Position numbers and translations under genes: made by a program. DNA of 56,968 bases from Verrucomicrobiota bacterium (GTDB lineage: Bacteria > Verrucomicrobiota > Verrucomicrobiia > Limisphaerales > UBA11358): NCBI GenBank assembly GCA_028873125.1, contig JAGWMQ010000008.1, positions 1-56,968 of the forward strand, read 5' to 3'. Of this stretch, positions 43,383 to 52,497 are shown in pieces; position 1 is the stretch's first letter; each line of letters begins with the position of its first letter. Below the pieces are notes generated by a model. The model made no database searches. It was given only the letters and a program-made list of their open reading frames with translations, and was not told the DNA's origin.

Positions 43383-44720
43383 GTGAACTGCACCGTTTCA
43401 TCGGCGGCGGATGCCGCGCGTTTTGTTCGTGAACGATTGCCAAAAGGCGGATTGTTTGCCGGACAAGGTTGGCGCGTTTCGCCGGAGCCGTTTCCGCTGG
43501 GCGAAAATCTGGCGAAGGAGATCGAATCACTGGGCCGGGTGCTGCTGCAATTTTACCGCGCCGTCAATCTGCTCTACCGCAAGAGCGCTGAGGGCAAAGA
43601 GCCGGAATGGATCGCGCGCTGGCTGGACCTCGGCAAACCGCGCGAGCTGGTCGAGCTGCAACGTTCGCCCGCGTTCAAAAACGACGTGCCGCGCGTCATC
43701 CGTCCCGACATTCTGCTGACCGAGACCGGGTTCAGCATAACCGAACTGGATTCCGTTCCCGGCGGCATTGGCCTGACGGCTTGGCTGAATGCGACTTATT
43801 CCAACTCCCAACTCCCAACTCCCAACTCCCAACTCATTGGCGGCGCCGACGGAATGCTTCGCGGGTTTGAATCCATCTTTGGCAACGCAGGACGGGTTCA
43901 CATCGTCGTTTCCGAGGAAGCGGCGACTTACAAACCGGAAATGGTCTGGCTGGCGAATCAAGTTCCAGGCGCCAGGATCCAGGTCCAAAGCCCGGAGTTC
44001 GAGGAGTTCGGCGACGGCGACGCGGTTTACCGCTTTTTTGAATTGTTCGATCTGCCGAACGTGCCGAACGCCGGAAAAATTTTTGGACTGGCAGCCGCAA
44101 AGAAGATTCGCCTCACCCCGCCACCCAAGCCGCTCTTCGAGGAAAAAATGCTCTTCGCGCTGCTCTGGAACCGCCATCTTCGCGACTTCTGGCGGCAGGA
44201 ACTGGGCGAAGGCTTCTTCAGCCGCCTCAAAAGGTTGATTCCTTACACGTGGATCGTGGACCCGACGCCGCTGCCGCCGCACGCGGCGATACCCGAACTC
44301 AATCTCACCGACTGGCGCCAACTCAAGACCTTCTCCCAGCGCGAGCGCGAATTGATTTTGAAGGTCTCCGGCTTCTCCGAAAAGGCCTGGGGCGCGCGCG
44401 GCGTCTTCCTGGGCAGCGACCTGTCGCACAAGGACTGGGGCGCCGCCGTGGACGAGGCCGTCGCCAGGTTTGAGACCTCGCCGTTCGTCTTGCAGCGATT
44501 CGAAAAACCCAGACTCGTCGAGGCGCCGTGGTTTGACTTCGACAAGAATGAAACGGCGCCCATGAAAGGCCGCGCCCGCCTGTGCCCGTATTATTTTGTC
44601 GCCGGCGAAGGCGACGCGGCGCGTCCGCAACTGGGCGGGGTGCTGGCGACGATCGTCCCGGCGGACAAAAAAATCGTCCACGGCATGAACGACGCGATTC
44701 TGGCGCCGTGCGCCGCGTGA
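43383..44720 (+). CDS. ATP-grasp-like conserved protein
   Basis: A 445-residue cytoplasmic protein starting with GTG. Features recall circularly permuted or glutathionylspermidine-synthase-like ATP-grasp proteins: PDILLTETGFSITELDSVPGGIGLTAWL, then a middle domain and a late KVSGFSEKAWGARGVFLGSDLSHKDWGAAVDEAVARFETSPFVLQRFEKPRLVEAPWFDFDK and ARLCPYYFV, with a plausible ATP-site lysine and acidic metal ligands. No catalytic assignment is possible. The 43801-43835 part is a heptamer repeat (NSQLPTPNSQLP). It precedes rpsT. Confidence 0.6.
   Translation: MNCTVSSAADAARFVRERLPKGGLFAGQGWRVSPEPFPLGENLAKEIESLGRVLLQFYRAVNLLYRKSAEGKEPEWIARWLDLGKPRELVELQRSPAFKNDVPRVIRPDILLTETGFSITELDSVPGGIGLTAWLNATYSNSQLPTPNSQLIGGADGMLRGFESIFGNAGRVHIVVSEEAATYKPEMVWLANQVPGARIQVQSPEFEEFGDGDAVYRFFELFDLPNVPNAGKIFGLAAAKKIRLTPPPKPLFEEKMLFALLWNRHLRDFWRQELGEGFFSRLKRLIPYTWIVDPTPLPPHAAIPELNLTDWRQLKTFSQRERELILKVSGFSEKAWGARGVFLGSDLSHKDWGAAVDEAVARFETSPFVLQRFEKPRLVEAPWFDFDKNETAPMKGRARLCPYYFVAGEGDAARPQLGGVLATIVPADKKIVHGMNDAILAPCAA
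43801..43835 (+). repeat. Five perfect CCAACTC heptamers inserted in frame
   Basis: CCAACTC repeated five times (35 bases) in the ATP-grasp-like gene, giving a 7-residue protein period (NSQLPTP). The surrounding protein sequence (AWLNATYS and IGGADGML) reads like a domain interrupted by it. Confidence 0.85.
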
Positions 44721-44752
44721 GCCGCCGCGCCCAATCCAAAGGCGTTTCGTCA

Positions 44753-44780
44753 TTGACATTGGCGCGTGTTTGCCTAACGT
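44753..44780 (+). promoter_or_regulatory. Sigma-70-type promoter for rpsT
   Basis: TTGACA at 44753-44758, then 16 bases, then TAACGT at 44775-44780; the rpsT ATG is 34 bases further. It matches the -35 consensus exactly and the -10 partly. Confidence 0.5.
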
Positions 44781-44813
44781 AACCGTTCGCGAATTCGAAA
44801 GACCGTTTGTTTT

Positions 44814-45068
44814 ATGCCGAACACCAAATCCGCCGAACGCCGGATGCGCAACAGCGAACGCAAGCGCCTCCACAACCGCCGCGTCAAATCCAGTCTGCAC
44901 CGGCTGGAAAAGGACTACCGCGCGCTCCTGGCCGCCGGCAAGAAAGAGGAAGCCGTCCAATTCCTGCCGCGCGTTCATTCCGCCCTGGACAAGGCCGTCA
45001 AATCGGCGGTGCTGCCGCGTTCCGCCGTCAACCGCAAGAAATCCCGTCTGGCCCGGGCGTTGAAGTAA
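44814..45068 (+). CDS. rpsT: 30S ribosomal protein S20
   Basis: An 84-residue basic protein: MPNTKSAERRMRNSERKRLHNRRVKSSLHRLEKDYRALLAAGK, then HSALDKAVKSAVLPRSAVNRKKSRLARAL, the S20 pattern that binds 16S rRNA. Its end overlaps the convergent acyl-AMP ligase gene by 41 bases. Confidence 0.96.
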   Translation: MPNTKSAERRMRNSERKRLHNRRVKSSLHRLEKDYRALLAAGKKEEAVQFLPRVHSALDKAVKSAVLPRSAVNRKKSRLARALK

Positions 45069-46410
45069 GGGTCCGGCGCCATTCGTGACGCGGCATTTTC
45101 CCGCGCGCGTTCACCGCGATGGATTCCACAAACCGCCACTCCCGCGGCACCTGCCAGGCGGGCAGCCTCTCCAGCAGGAATTGCCTCAACTCCGATTCCC
45201 GCGCGTCCGACGCAACAACGGCGACGATGATTTCGGTCCGGTCGGCCAGCGCGCCGGGACCGGGTGCGCCGAGGACCAGGCACTCGCGGACGCGCGGGTG
45301 GGCCAGCAGTGCGCGTTCGACCGTTTCCGGCGGCAACTTGCGCCCGGCCACGTTGATCTGGTCGCTCAATCGTCCGCGCAGGAAGACCCGGCCGGCTTTC
45401 AGCTCCGCCAGATCGTTCGTCTGAAAGACCCCGCCGTCGAGCAGCGGCGATCTCTCCGGCCAATAAGTTTCGGCGACGGCGCGGCTGCGGACGACCAAAC
45501 AGCCGTTTTCGTCCAGCGCCAGACGAACGTTTTGCAACGGCGGGCCGGCCAGTGCGGCGTCCGTGCGCGGCGCGTCGGTGGCGTCATAGGCAATGCCACC
45601 GCATTCGGACGCGCCCAGGAAATTGTGGATTTTCAGTCCGTTCGCCTTGTAGATTTCCGTTTCCAATTTCAGCGGCAGCGGGGCGCCGGCGGAGATCGCC
45701 AGGCGGACGTTTTCCGGAATGGCCCCGGCCTCATGCCAGGCGCGCCATAACGCCGGAACAGCGGCCACGGTCAAAGACCTTTCGCCCGCAGCCGCGCGCC
45801 GGACGATTTCCGGCAGCGGGGACGGCGCCAGCACCAGCGGAATGCCGTGGAGCAGCAGCGGCAAAATCAGGTTGGAAAAGCCGTAGGAATGCGCCAGCGA
45901 GACGACGCCCAGATTCGGCCAGTCCGCGCGCAGGCCCATCGTCGCCACGATGTTGTCCGCGTCGGCCGCGAGTTGGGCGGCGGTGAGGGCGACGAGGCGT
46001 CCCGTGCCGGTCGTCGCCGACGTGCATTTGAGATGCACGCAAGGCTCGGGCGGCGGCGAAACCCTCGGCGGCGCCTGTCCCGGTTCGAGCGGGCAGGCGA
46101 CCCGTCCTTCGCGCCACGCCGAGAGCAGATCCAAAATAAATTCTGCCGAGTGTCCCTGCGGAAAGACCCTTTCGTTTTGCGCGCCGTGCCTTTCGCCATC
46201 GGAGAAAAGTTGGGCAAAGGTGCAGGCCTGTCCGGAGCCGGCCTCCCGCAACGCGATCTGGCCGCGCCGCGCTCGCGCCACCTCCCGCCAGCGCTCGTAA
46301 AGCAGGGTCGCCCCGGCAGCGCGGCCTGGGATACCGCCACAGGCGATTTCCTCCCGGTTGCCGTCGCCTGTCTGTATTTTGCCAGCCGTTTTTTTCACCG
46401 GACGCGTCAT
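45028..46410 (-). CDS. Acyl-AMP ligase (AMP-binding family)
   Basis: A 460-residue member of the ANL superfamily of adenylating enzymes. HLKCTSATTGTGRLVALTAAQL is a P-loop variant, AISAGAPLPLKLETEIYKANGLKIHNFLGASECGGIAYD holds the A4-A5 motif, and DLAELKAGRVFLRGRLSDQINVAGRKLPPETVERALLAHPRVRECLVLGAP the A8 region with the A10 lysine GKMPRHEWRR near the end. The ATG at 46410 overlaps the glycosyltransferase stop as ATGA, so they are co-expressed. An ACP gene with no other partner is 2.7 kb away, so the ligase may load that ACP. Confidence 0.85.
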   Translation of the reverse strand: MTRPVKKTAGKIQTGDGNREEIACGGIPGRAAGATLLYERWREVARARRGQIALREAGSGQACTFAQLFSDGERHGAQNERVFPQGHSAEFILDLLSAWREGRVACPLEPGQAPPRVSPPPEPCVHLKCTSATTGTGRLVALTAAQLAADADNIVATMGLRADWPNLGVVSLAHSYGFSNLILPLLLHGIPLVLAPSPLPEIVRRAAAGERSLTVAAVPALWRAWHEAGAIPENVRLAISAGAPLPLKLETEIYKANGLKIHNFLGASECGGIAYDATDAPRTDAALAGPPLQNVRLALDENGCLVVRSRAVAETYWPERSPLLDGGVFQTNDLAELKAGRVFLRGRLSDQINVAGRKLPPETVERALLAHPRVRECLVLGAPGPGALADRTEIIVAVVASDARESELRQFLLERLPAWQVPREWRFVESIAVNARGKMPRHEWRRTLTSTPGPDGISCG

Positions 46411-47165
46411 AAGTTTGCCGGGGCCGCGGGCGCAAGGAGAATCCCGCCGGTGCCCCGCTTGCGTTGCCTGCGCCACCAGCGGAACCAGCGCAGCGTGTCT
46501 GCGAGGGGATGAATCTTGGTCGCGCGGCTCCTGTAGATGGTTTGCACGGGAACGAAGCGGACGGTGTGGCCGGCGGCCAGAAATGCGACCAGCATGTCGG
46601 ACTCGATTTCGAAACGATTCGCCTGCACGCGCAGCCGCCGCAGCGTTTCCAGGCGGGCCAGCCTGAAGCCGCACTGGGAATCGGGCAGCGTCGCGCCGGT
46701 CAACCGGGAGAGCCGGCGCGACATCCAGCGGTTGACGAAGCGGCGCAGCGGCGGAATTTTCCGGGCGTTTCCCATGCGGTTGCCGACCACCAGTTTCGCG
46801 CCGGTGGTTTCGGCGCAGGCCAGAAACCCCGGAACATCCTCCGCCGAATGCTGGCCGTCGCCGTCCAGCATCAGCACCCACTCGAAGCCGAGTTCGCCGG
46901 CGTGTTGCCAGCCGGCCCGCAACGCCGCGCCTTTGCCGAAATTCTTTTCAAGCCAAAGAGCCTCGGCGCCGGCGAGCTTCGCCCTCTCCGTCGTGGCGTC
47001 CGTCGAGCCGTCGTCCACGACAATGACACGCGGCAACAGGCGCCTGACGTCGGCAACCACTTGTTGGATGTGCGCCGCTTCGTTGAAGCAGGGGATGATC
47101 GCGGCGCACTTGTCCTTCCAACCCGCGGACGGGGCGTCCGCGCTCCTGGCGGCATTGGCGTTCAA
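46407..47165 (-). CDS. Family 2 glycosyltransferase (dolichol/polyprenyl-phosphate type)
   Basis: A 252-residue GT2 protein: CAAIIPCFNEAAHIQQVVADVRRLLPRVIVVDDGSTDATTERA, WVLMLDGDGQHSAEDVPGFL (DxD-type metal site) and LPDSQCGFRLARLETLRRLRVQANRFEIESDML. It resembles DPM1-type enzymes and lacks membrane helices. TTG start at 47165 overlaps the stop of the exported protein gene. Substrate unknown. Confidence 0.88.
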   Translation of the reverse strand: MNANAARSADAPSAGWKDKCAAIIPCFNEAAHIQQVVADVRRLLPRVIVVDDGSTDATTERAKLAGAEALWLEKNFGKGAALRAGWQHAGELGFEWVLMLDGDGQHSAEDVPGFLACAETTGAKLVVGNRMGNARKIPPLRRFVNRWMSRRLSRLTGATLPDSQCGFRLARLETLRRLRVQANRFEIESDMLVAFLAAGHTVRFVPVQTIYRSRATKIHPLADTLRWFRWWRRQRKRGTGGILLAPAAPANL

Positions 47166-47737
47166 TCCACCTTGTCGGGATGCAGGTCGTTTTCGATGAC
47201 CGAGCCGTCGGTCGGGGAAATATACACGGCGCCGACGTCGGCCTGGTCATTCGGGTTTTTCAATTTGGCCGCCCAAAACTCCACTTTCCATCGCGGCCCC
47301 TCGTCGCCGTTCTGCAGGCAGAGTTGCGCCGCCTTGAGGTCCAGATGTTTCAACAGCGGCTGGGCCTTGGCGATGGCCAGCGCGCGGTCGGAATCCACTT
47401 TCAACTTGGCCCGGTCCATCACCGTGTGCGCGTCGGTGGCCATTTCCAGCACCCGCCAGGGATGCGTGACCTCCATCTCCTGGCCGGCGCCGAATTTCAC
47501 CTGGACGGACTTGAAGGTCGCATCGGGATCGTAATACACCACGTACCAGATGTCCGGCGTCAGGGAGCCGACGGATTTTTCGGAGCGGATTTGCACAACC
47601 TTGTCCTTGCTTTGGACGCCGACGTATTGATTCCCCGCCTTGACGAGTTGAAAGGCCGTCAGGTCGCGGGCCCTGGCCGGCCACGCGGCCGCGCACGCGA
47701 GCAGCAGCGCGGGAAGCAATCTACCTTTGGTTTTCAT
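47162..47737 (-). CDS. Exported protein of unknown function
   Basis: A 191-residue protein with a signal peptide (MKTKGRLLPALLLACAAAWPARA). The mature part, DLTAFQLVKAGNQYVGVQSKDKVVQIRSEKSVGSLTPDIWYVVYYDPDATF and LDLKAAQLCLQNGDEGPRWKVEFWAAKLKNPNDQADVGAVYISPTDGSVIENDLHP, has a PepSY-like strand at the end (the last two strands look like that fold). First gene of a three-gene minus unit with the glycosyltransferase and the ligase. Confidence 0.65.
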   Translation of the reverse strand: MKTKGRLLPALLLACAAAWPARARDLTAFQLVKAGNQYVGVQSKDKVVQIRSEKSVGSLTPDIWYVVYYDPDATFKSVQVKFGAGQEMEVTHPWRVLEMATDAHTVMDRAKLKVDSDRALAIAKAQPLLKHLDLKAAQLCLQNGDEGPRWKVEFWAAKLKNPNDQADVGAVYISPTDGSVIENDLHPDKVD

Positions 47738-47805
47738 CAGGGAAACTTAGGCGCAAAATACGGCCCGGGCAAATTGAAATTTTCCGGCGGCACCGGCGGC
47801 GCGCG

Positions 47806-48891
47806 GTGAAATGCGTTGCCTCCACGCGTCCCGCCCATTTTAATAACGCCGTGCCGCTGCAAACCTATATTCCCGCCGAGGCCGATTTGACTTCAACCGG
47901 GGCCGCGCAAGCCGCATTGCACGAACGCGCCGCCGCGGCGACGCGCCGGCGGTTTGGCAACCGGGTGTTCGTGCGCGCCGTGGTCGAGATTTCCAATTTC
48001 TGCCGCGAGAACTGCGCCTATTGCGGGATGCGCCGCGACCATCGCGCCTTGCGTCGTTATCGCGCCCGGCACGAGCAGATCGCCGAACTCCTGATCCACC
48101 ATCGCCCCGCCAGCGTCACGGACGTGAACATCCAGGCCGGTGAGGACCCGGTGGCCGCGCGTGAAATCGCCCTGCCCCTGGTCCAAGCCTTGCGGCGCAA
48201 AACCCCTCTGGGCGTCAGTGTCTGCCTGGGCACGCTCCCGCCGGCCCTTTACGCGGCGCTCCGGGAGGCCGGGGCGGACATTTACATCATGAAATTCGAG
48301 TGTGCCGACGCCGCGCAATACGCCCGGTTCCAGGCGCCCGGCACGCTGGCCGAGCGCCTGCGGGACATCCGGTTGCTCGCCAAAAGCGGCTGGTGCGTCA
48401 GTTCGGGCTTCATCGCCGGTCTGCCCGGTCAAACACCCGGTGCCCTGCTGAAAAATCTGGAACTGGCCTGGGCGCTGCCGCTATGCGGGTGCAGCGTCAG
48501 CCCGTTCATCCAGAGTGCCGGCACGCCGTTGGCCGGCAGCCCGGCGTGCGACCCGAATCGGACCCTCAATGCGATGGCCGCGTTGCGATTGATGCGGCCG
48601 GAGTGGGTCATCCCCGCGGTCAGCGCGCTGAATCTCGTCCAAAAGAACGGCTACCGCCGTGGCCTGCGCGCCGGCGCCAACCTCGTCACCATCAATCTGA
48701 CGCCCGACGATTTGCGCGATGATTACGTCATCTACAAACGCGACCGGTTCGTCGTAACCGAAGAGCGTGCGCTGGCGGCGCTCGCCGCCGAAGGGCTGGT
48801 CCCGTCGTCGGAAGGACTGGCGGAGTTCTACCGGCGTCAATCACCAAACGGCGCGGCCACCCAGACCGCCGCCGCCGCGATTCCAGCGTGA
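47806..48891 (+). CDS. Radical SAM protein, biotin synthase/HydE-like
   Basis: A 361-residue radical SAM enzyme. The cluster motif is C66-x3-C70-x2-C73 (NFCRENCAYCGMR), followed by TDVNIQAGEDP, GVSVCLGTLPPALYAALREAGADIYIMKFE and SGFIAGLPGQTPGALLKNLELAWAL, closest in style to BioB/HydE-type enzymes. The specific reaction cannot be named. It is divergent from the minus-strand ligase unit (69 bases between starts) and lies 195 bases before the ACP gene. Confidence 0.85.
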   Translation: MKCVASTRPAHFNNAVPLQTYIPAEADLTSTGAAQAALHERAAAATRRRFGNRVFVRAVVEISNFCRENCAYCGMRRDHRALRRYRARHEQIAELLIHHRPASVTDVNIQAGEDPVAAREIALPLVQALRRKTPLGVSVCLGTLPPALYAALREAGADIYIMKFECADAAQYARFQAPGTLAERLRDIRLLAKSGWCVSSGFIAGLPGQTPGALLKNLELAWALPLCGCSVSPFIQSAGTPLAGSPACDPNRTLNAMAALRLMRPEWVIPAVSALNLVQKNGYRRGLRAGANLVTINLTPDDLRDDYVIYKRDRFVVTEERALAALAAEGLVPSSEGLAEFYRRQSPNGAATQTAAAAIPA

Positions 48892-49086
48892 GTTGCGCAG
48901 GCTACCGCCGTCGCGTGGTCAGGCACAGCCCGCGGAGGCCGGCGGGCGTTGCCGGAAGACCCGCCATTTCAAGTTTTCCGCGGCCACCCCCGGGCAAACT
49001 TTTGGCGCCGGCCCCATTTCCGGCTTGCCTGGAGGATGCGGTCGCTCCAAGCTGCGCTGCCGCAACCGGCCCGGTGGAATTTTTTA

Positions 49087-49356
49087 ATGAGCAATTCAGC
49101 GGAACTCAAACTGGACATCAAGCGCATGTTGGTGGACAACCTCATGTTGAAGATCGGCGCCGAGGAGATCGGAGACGACCAGGCGCTGTTCGGGCCGGGC
49201 AGCTTGGGACTGGACTCCGTGGACGCGCTGCAACTGGTGGTGGCGCTGGAGAAGAATTACGGCTTGAAAATTCCCGACGCCGCCCAGGCCCGGACCATCT
49301 TGCACAGCGTCAACAGCATCGCCGCCGCCGTGGCGCAGGCCAGCGGCCGAAATTGA
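49087..49356 (+). CDS. Acyl carrier protein
   Basis: An 89-residue acidic carrier protein with the 4'-phosphopantetheine serine S44 in LGLDSVDALQLVVALEKNYGLKI. An N-terminal open extension back to 48949 is not protein-like. It is separate from fatty-acid genes and lies near a radical SAM enzyme and an acyl-AMP ligase, so it is probably a dedicated carrier in a small biosynthetic unit. Confidence 0.9.
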   Translation: MSNSAELKLDIKRMLVDNLMLKIGAEEIGDDQALFGPGSLGLDSVDALQLVVALEKNYGLKIPDAAQARTILHSVNSIAAAVAQASGRN

Positions 49357-49443
49357 ATTCCCTCTCTTCGGCGTCTTTGCCCCCGATCCCAGGCCGCTTC
49401 ACGCCGTTGCGTCCGGGCCGGTTTGCGTTAGATTCAGGCGGGT

Positions 49444-52143
49444 ATGCAACCGGAGAAATTGACGCTCAAATCGCAGGAGGCCTTGCAGACGGCGCAACGC
49501 ATCGCCCGCGAATACTCGCACCAGGAGATTGACGGCGAACATCTCGCGCTCGCACTGGTGTCCCAAACAGAAAGCTTGATTCCCGATTTGCTCGAACGCC
49601 TCGGCGTGCCGGTGGCGCGGCTCAAGCCGGATTTGGAGGCGGAACTCGCCCGCCGCCACAAGGTCCAGGGCGCGGGCGACGCCTACGCCGGAGGCGATTT
49701 GAAAAAGGCGCTCGACGCCGCGCAATCCGAGGTCGCCAGGCTCAAGGATGAATACGTCAGCACCGAACATCTGCTGCTCGGCCTGTTGGACGGCGGCGGC
49801 GCCGCGCTGAAGAAGATTTTCGCCAGGCACGGTCTCAAGCGCGACGCCGTGCTCAAAGCGCTGGTCGAATTGCGCGGCAACCAGCGCGTCACCGACGAAA
49901 ATCCCGAGGCCAAATTCCAAGCGCTGGAGAAATACGGCCGCGACCTCACCGCGCTGGCCAGGCAGGGGAAGATTGACCCGGTCATCGGCCGTGACGAGGA
50001 AATCCGCCGGGTGATGCAGGTGCTCACGCGCCGGACCAAAAACAATCCCGTGCTCATCGGGGAGCCGGGCGTGGGCAAGACGGCCATTGCCGAAGGCCTG
50101 GCGCGGCGCATCGTCAGCGGCGACGTGCCCGAATCGTTGAAAAACAAGCGGCTCGTGGCGATGGACCTCGGCGCGATGATCGCCGGCGCGAAGTATCGCG
50201 GCGAATTTGAGGACCGCCTCAAGGCCTTCCTCAAGGAAATCGCCGCCAGTGAAGGCAAAATCATTTTGTTCATTGACGAGTTGCACACGCTGGTCGGCGC
50301 GGGCGCTGCGGAAGGCGCGACGGACGCGGCCAACATCATGAAGCCGCAGCTCGCCCGCGGCGAATTGCGCTGCGTCGGGGCCACCACGCTGGACGAATAC
50401 CGCAAACACATTGAAAAAGATCCGGCGTTGGAACGGCGTTTCCAGCCGGTCATGGTCGAGGAACCCAGCGTCGAGGCGACCATCGCCATTTTGCGCGGAC
50501 TCAAGGAGCGTTACGAAGTGCATCACGGGGTGCGCATCCAGGATTCGGCGCTGGTGGCGGCGGCCACGCTGTCGCACCGCTACATCACCGACCGGTTTCT
50601 GCCGGACAAGGCGATTGACCTGGTGGACGAGGCGGCGTCGCGCATCAAGATGGAGTTGGATTCCAAGCCGACGGAACTCGATCAACTCGACCGCCAGATT
50701 TTGCAACTGGAAATCGAGCGCACCTCGCTGGCGAAGGAAAAAGATCCGGCGAGCAAGGAGCGTTTGAAGCGGCTCGACAAGGAACTCGCCAATCTCAAGG
50801 AAAAATCCAGGGCGCTCACCGCCCAATGGCAGAACGAAAAGGCGGCGGTCAACGCCGTCAGCGTGGTGCAATCGCAGTTGGAGCGGGCGAAGCTGGAACT
50901 GGAGCAGGCCCAGCGCAAAGGGGACTTGGCGAAAGCCTCGGAACTTCAATACGGGAAAATTCCGGAATTGGAGAAGAAATTGGCGGTGATGGAGGGAAGC
51001 GCACGCGTCTCGCGTGCTGAATCCGGCGTCGCGCCGGATTCTCGTTCAACCGACTCATCCGATAAAAAGTCGGACAAACAAAGTTTTCGGCGCGACGCCG
51101 AAAACCGCGCCCCAGAGGCGCGCGCTCCCCTTTTGCGCCAGGAAGTCACCGACGAGGACATCGCCAGGGTCGTGTCCTCCTGGACGCACATTCCGGTGAG
51201 CCGGATGCTCGAGGGCGAGCGGCAAAAGCTGGTGAAAATGGAGGAGCGCCTGGCCCAGCGCGTGGTGGGCCAGCAGCAGGCCCTCAAGGCGGTTTCCGAC
51301 GCGGTGCGCCGCGCGCGCAGCGGGTTGCAGGACCCCAACCGGCCCATCGGCTCGTTCATCTTCCTCGGCCCGACCGGCGTGGGCAAGACCGAGACCGCCC
51401 GCGCGCTGGCGGAATTTCTCTTCGACAACGAGCATGCCATGATCCGCCTCGACATGAGCGAATACATGGAAAAGTTCTCCGTGCAGCGGCTCATCGGCGC
51501 GCCGCCGGGCTACGTCGGGTACGAGGAAGGCGGACAGTTGAGCGAGGCGGTCCGGCGGCGGCCGTATTCCGTCGTGCTGTTCGACGAGATCGAGAAGGCG
51601 CACCCCGACGTGTTCAACGTGCTGCTCCAGGTGCTCGACGACGGCCGGCTCACCGACGGACAGGGGCGCACGGTGGATTTCAAGAACACCCTCGTCATCA
51701 TGACCAGCAACCTCGGCTCGCCCATGATCCAGGAGTGGTTTGAAAAGGCGGAAGGCGAAAAAGGGAAAGCGGAAATGGAGCAACAGGTGATGGCGGAGTT
51801 GAAGCGCCATTTCCGGCCGGAATTCCTGAACCGCGTGGACGGCGTCATCATCTTCCAAAGCCTGGACGAAAAGGAACTGGCGAAGATCGTGGACATCCAG
51901 CTTGATCGGCTCGGCAAACGGCTGGCACAGCAGAATCTCACGCTCGACGCGGACGCGGCGGCGAAGACGCTGTTGGCGCGCGAAGGCTACGACCCGCAAT
52001 TCGGCGCGCGCCCGCTCAAACGCGCCGTGCAGGAGCAATTGCTCAATCCGCTGTCCATGAAACTGCTCGAAGGGGATTTTAAGCCCGGAGATAAGATTAA
52101 AGTCAGCGCCGATGGCGATGAATTAAAGTTTCAGCGGAAATGA
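49444..52143 (+). CDS. clpB: Chaperone ClpB with inserted palindromic repeat segment
   Basis: An 899-residue Hsp100 disaggregase. N-domain about 1-145; NBD1 with Walker A GEPGVGKT at 206-213, Walker B and sensor regions; M-domain coiled coil about 400-515; NBD2 with Walker A GPTGVGKT at 642-649 and [35 protein letters not shown]. Residues about 518-562 ([16 protein letters not shown]...[15 protein letters not shown]) come from a palindromic repeat element set in frame between the M-domain and NBD2. ClpB of other bacteria has no such segment, but it falls in a linker and the frame is intact. Confidence 0.96.
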   Translation: MQPEKLTLKSQEALQTAQRIAREYSHQEIDGEHLALALVSQTESLIPDLLERLGVPVARLKPDLEAELARRHKVQGAGDAYAGGDLKKALDAAQSEVARLKDEYVSTEHLLLGLLDGGGAALKKIFARHGLKRDAVLKALVELRGNQRVTDENPEAKFQALEKYGRDLTALARQGKIDPVIGRDEEIRRVMQVLTRRTKNNPVLIGEPGVGKTAIAEGLARRIVSGDVPESLKNKRLVAMDLGAMIAGAKYRGEFEDRLKAFLKEIAASEGKIILFIDELHTLVGAGAAEGATDAANIMKPQLARGELRCVGATTLDEYRKHIEKDPALERRFQPVMVEEPSVEATIAILRGLKERYEVHHGVRIQDSALVAAATLSHRYITDRFLPDKAIDLVDEAASRIKMELDSKPTELDQLDRQILQLEIERTSLAKEKDPASKERLKRLDKELANLKEKSRALTAQWQNEKAAVNAVSVVQSQLERAKLELEQAQRKGDLAKASELQYGKIPELEKKLAVMEGSARVSRAESGVAPDSRSTDSSDKKSDKQSFRRDAENRAPEARAPLLRQEVTDEDIARVVSSWTHIPVSRMLEGERQKLVKMEERLAQRVVGQQQALKAVSDAVRRARSGLQDPNRPIGSFIFLGPTGVGKTETARALAEFLFDNEHAMIRLDMSEYMEKFSVQRLIGAPPGYVGYEEGGQLSEAVRRRPYSVVLFDEIEKAHPDVFNVLLQVLDDGRLTDGQGRTVDFKNTLVIMTSNLGSPMIQEWFEKAEGEKGKAEMEQQVMAELKRHFRPEFLNRVDGVIIFQSLDEKELAKIVDIQLDRLGKRLAQQNLTLDADAAAKTLLAREGYDPQFGARPLKRAVQEQLLNPLSMKLLEGDFKPGDKIKVSADGDELKFQRK
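50994..51130. repeat. Palindromic mobile-type repeat element, copy 2 (in clpB)
   Basis: About 137 bp. Terminal arms GGGAAGCGCACGCGTCTCGC and, at the other end, the complement of GGGGAGCGCGCGCCTCTGGG. Hairpins: GAATCCGGCG-TCG-CGCCGGATTC (51019-51041) and GTTTTCGGCG-CGA-CGCCGAAAAC (51083-51105), both perfect 10-bp stems. Relative to copy 1, stem bases differ on both sides together, so pairing is kept. Confidence 0.88.
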
Positions 52144-52248
52144 ATTGAACTGCGAAGCTCACGAAATACACGAAACCGAATCGCCGCAAAGGGACACAGG
52201 GAACGCATAGGCGTGACACGCAGCGCCCGAATTCACGCAAACGCGCTA

Positions 52249-52390
52249 CTGACTCGCCCCAACGGGGCAAAAGATAATAAATCCGGGTCAACGAGCCATG
52301 CGGCTGCAACCCTGGGAGACGTCCCACAAAATAAATTCCTTCGCTCGTGGGAGCGGGAGAAGGCGGCCGCAGGCCGGATGAGTGTCGCAA
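52249..52390. repeat. REP-like intergenic repeat after clpB
   Basis: In the 354-base gap between clpB and ilvD. GCCCC-AAC-GGGGC (52256-52268) and GGGA-GACG-TCCC hairpins, a longer pairing of TCCCAC with GTGGGA, and GGCGGCCGCAGGCC. The sequence style (a short hairpin, then GGGTCAACGAGCCATGCGGC) resembles repeated non-coding elements of planctomycetal and verrucomicrobial genomes. No gene is supported here; an ACGAAATACACGAAA phrase precedes it. Confidence 0.45.
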
Positions 52391-52497
52391 GGGACAAAAC
52401 AAGAAGCCAACCGCCAATCGTTTCAGAACGCCTCGCGTTTAGCAAGAAAACCCAATAGAATCGGGCGAATGTGAAAAACCTATCAGGAATTCTGGAA

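Noticed and set aside
52213-52458. Short frames in the clpB-ilvD gap
   Set aside because: They overlay hairpin repeats and translate to sequences of no protein character.
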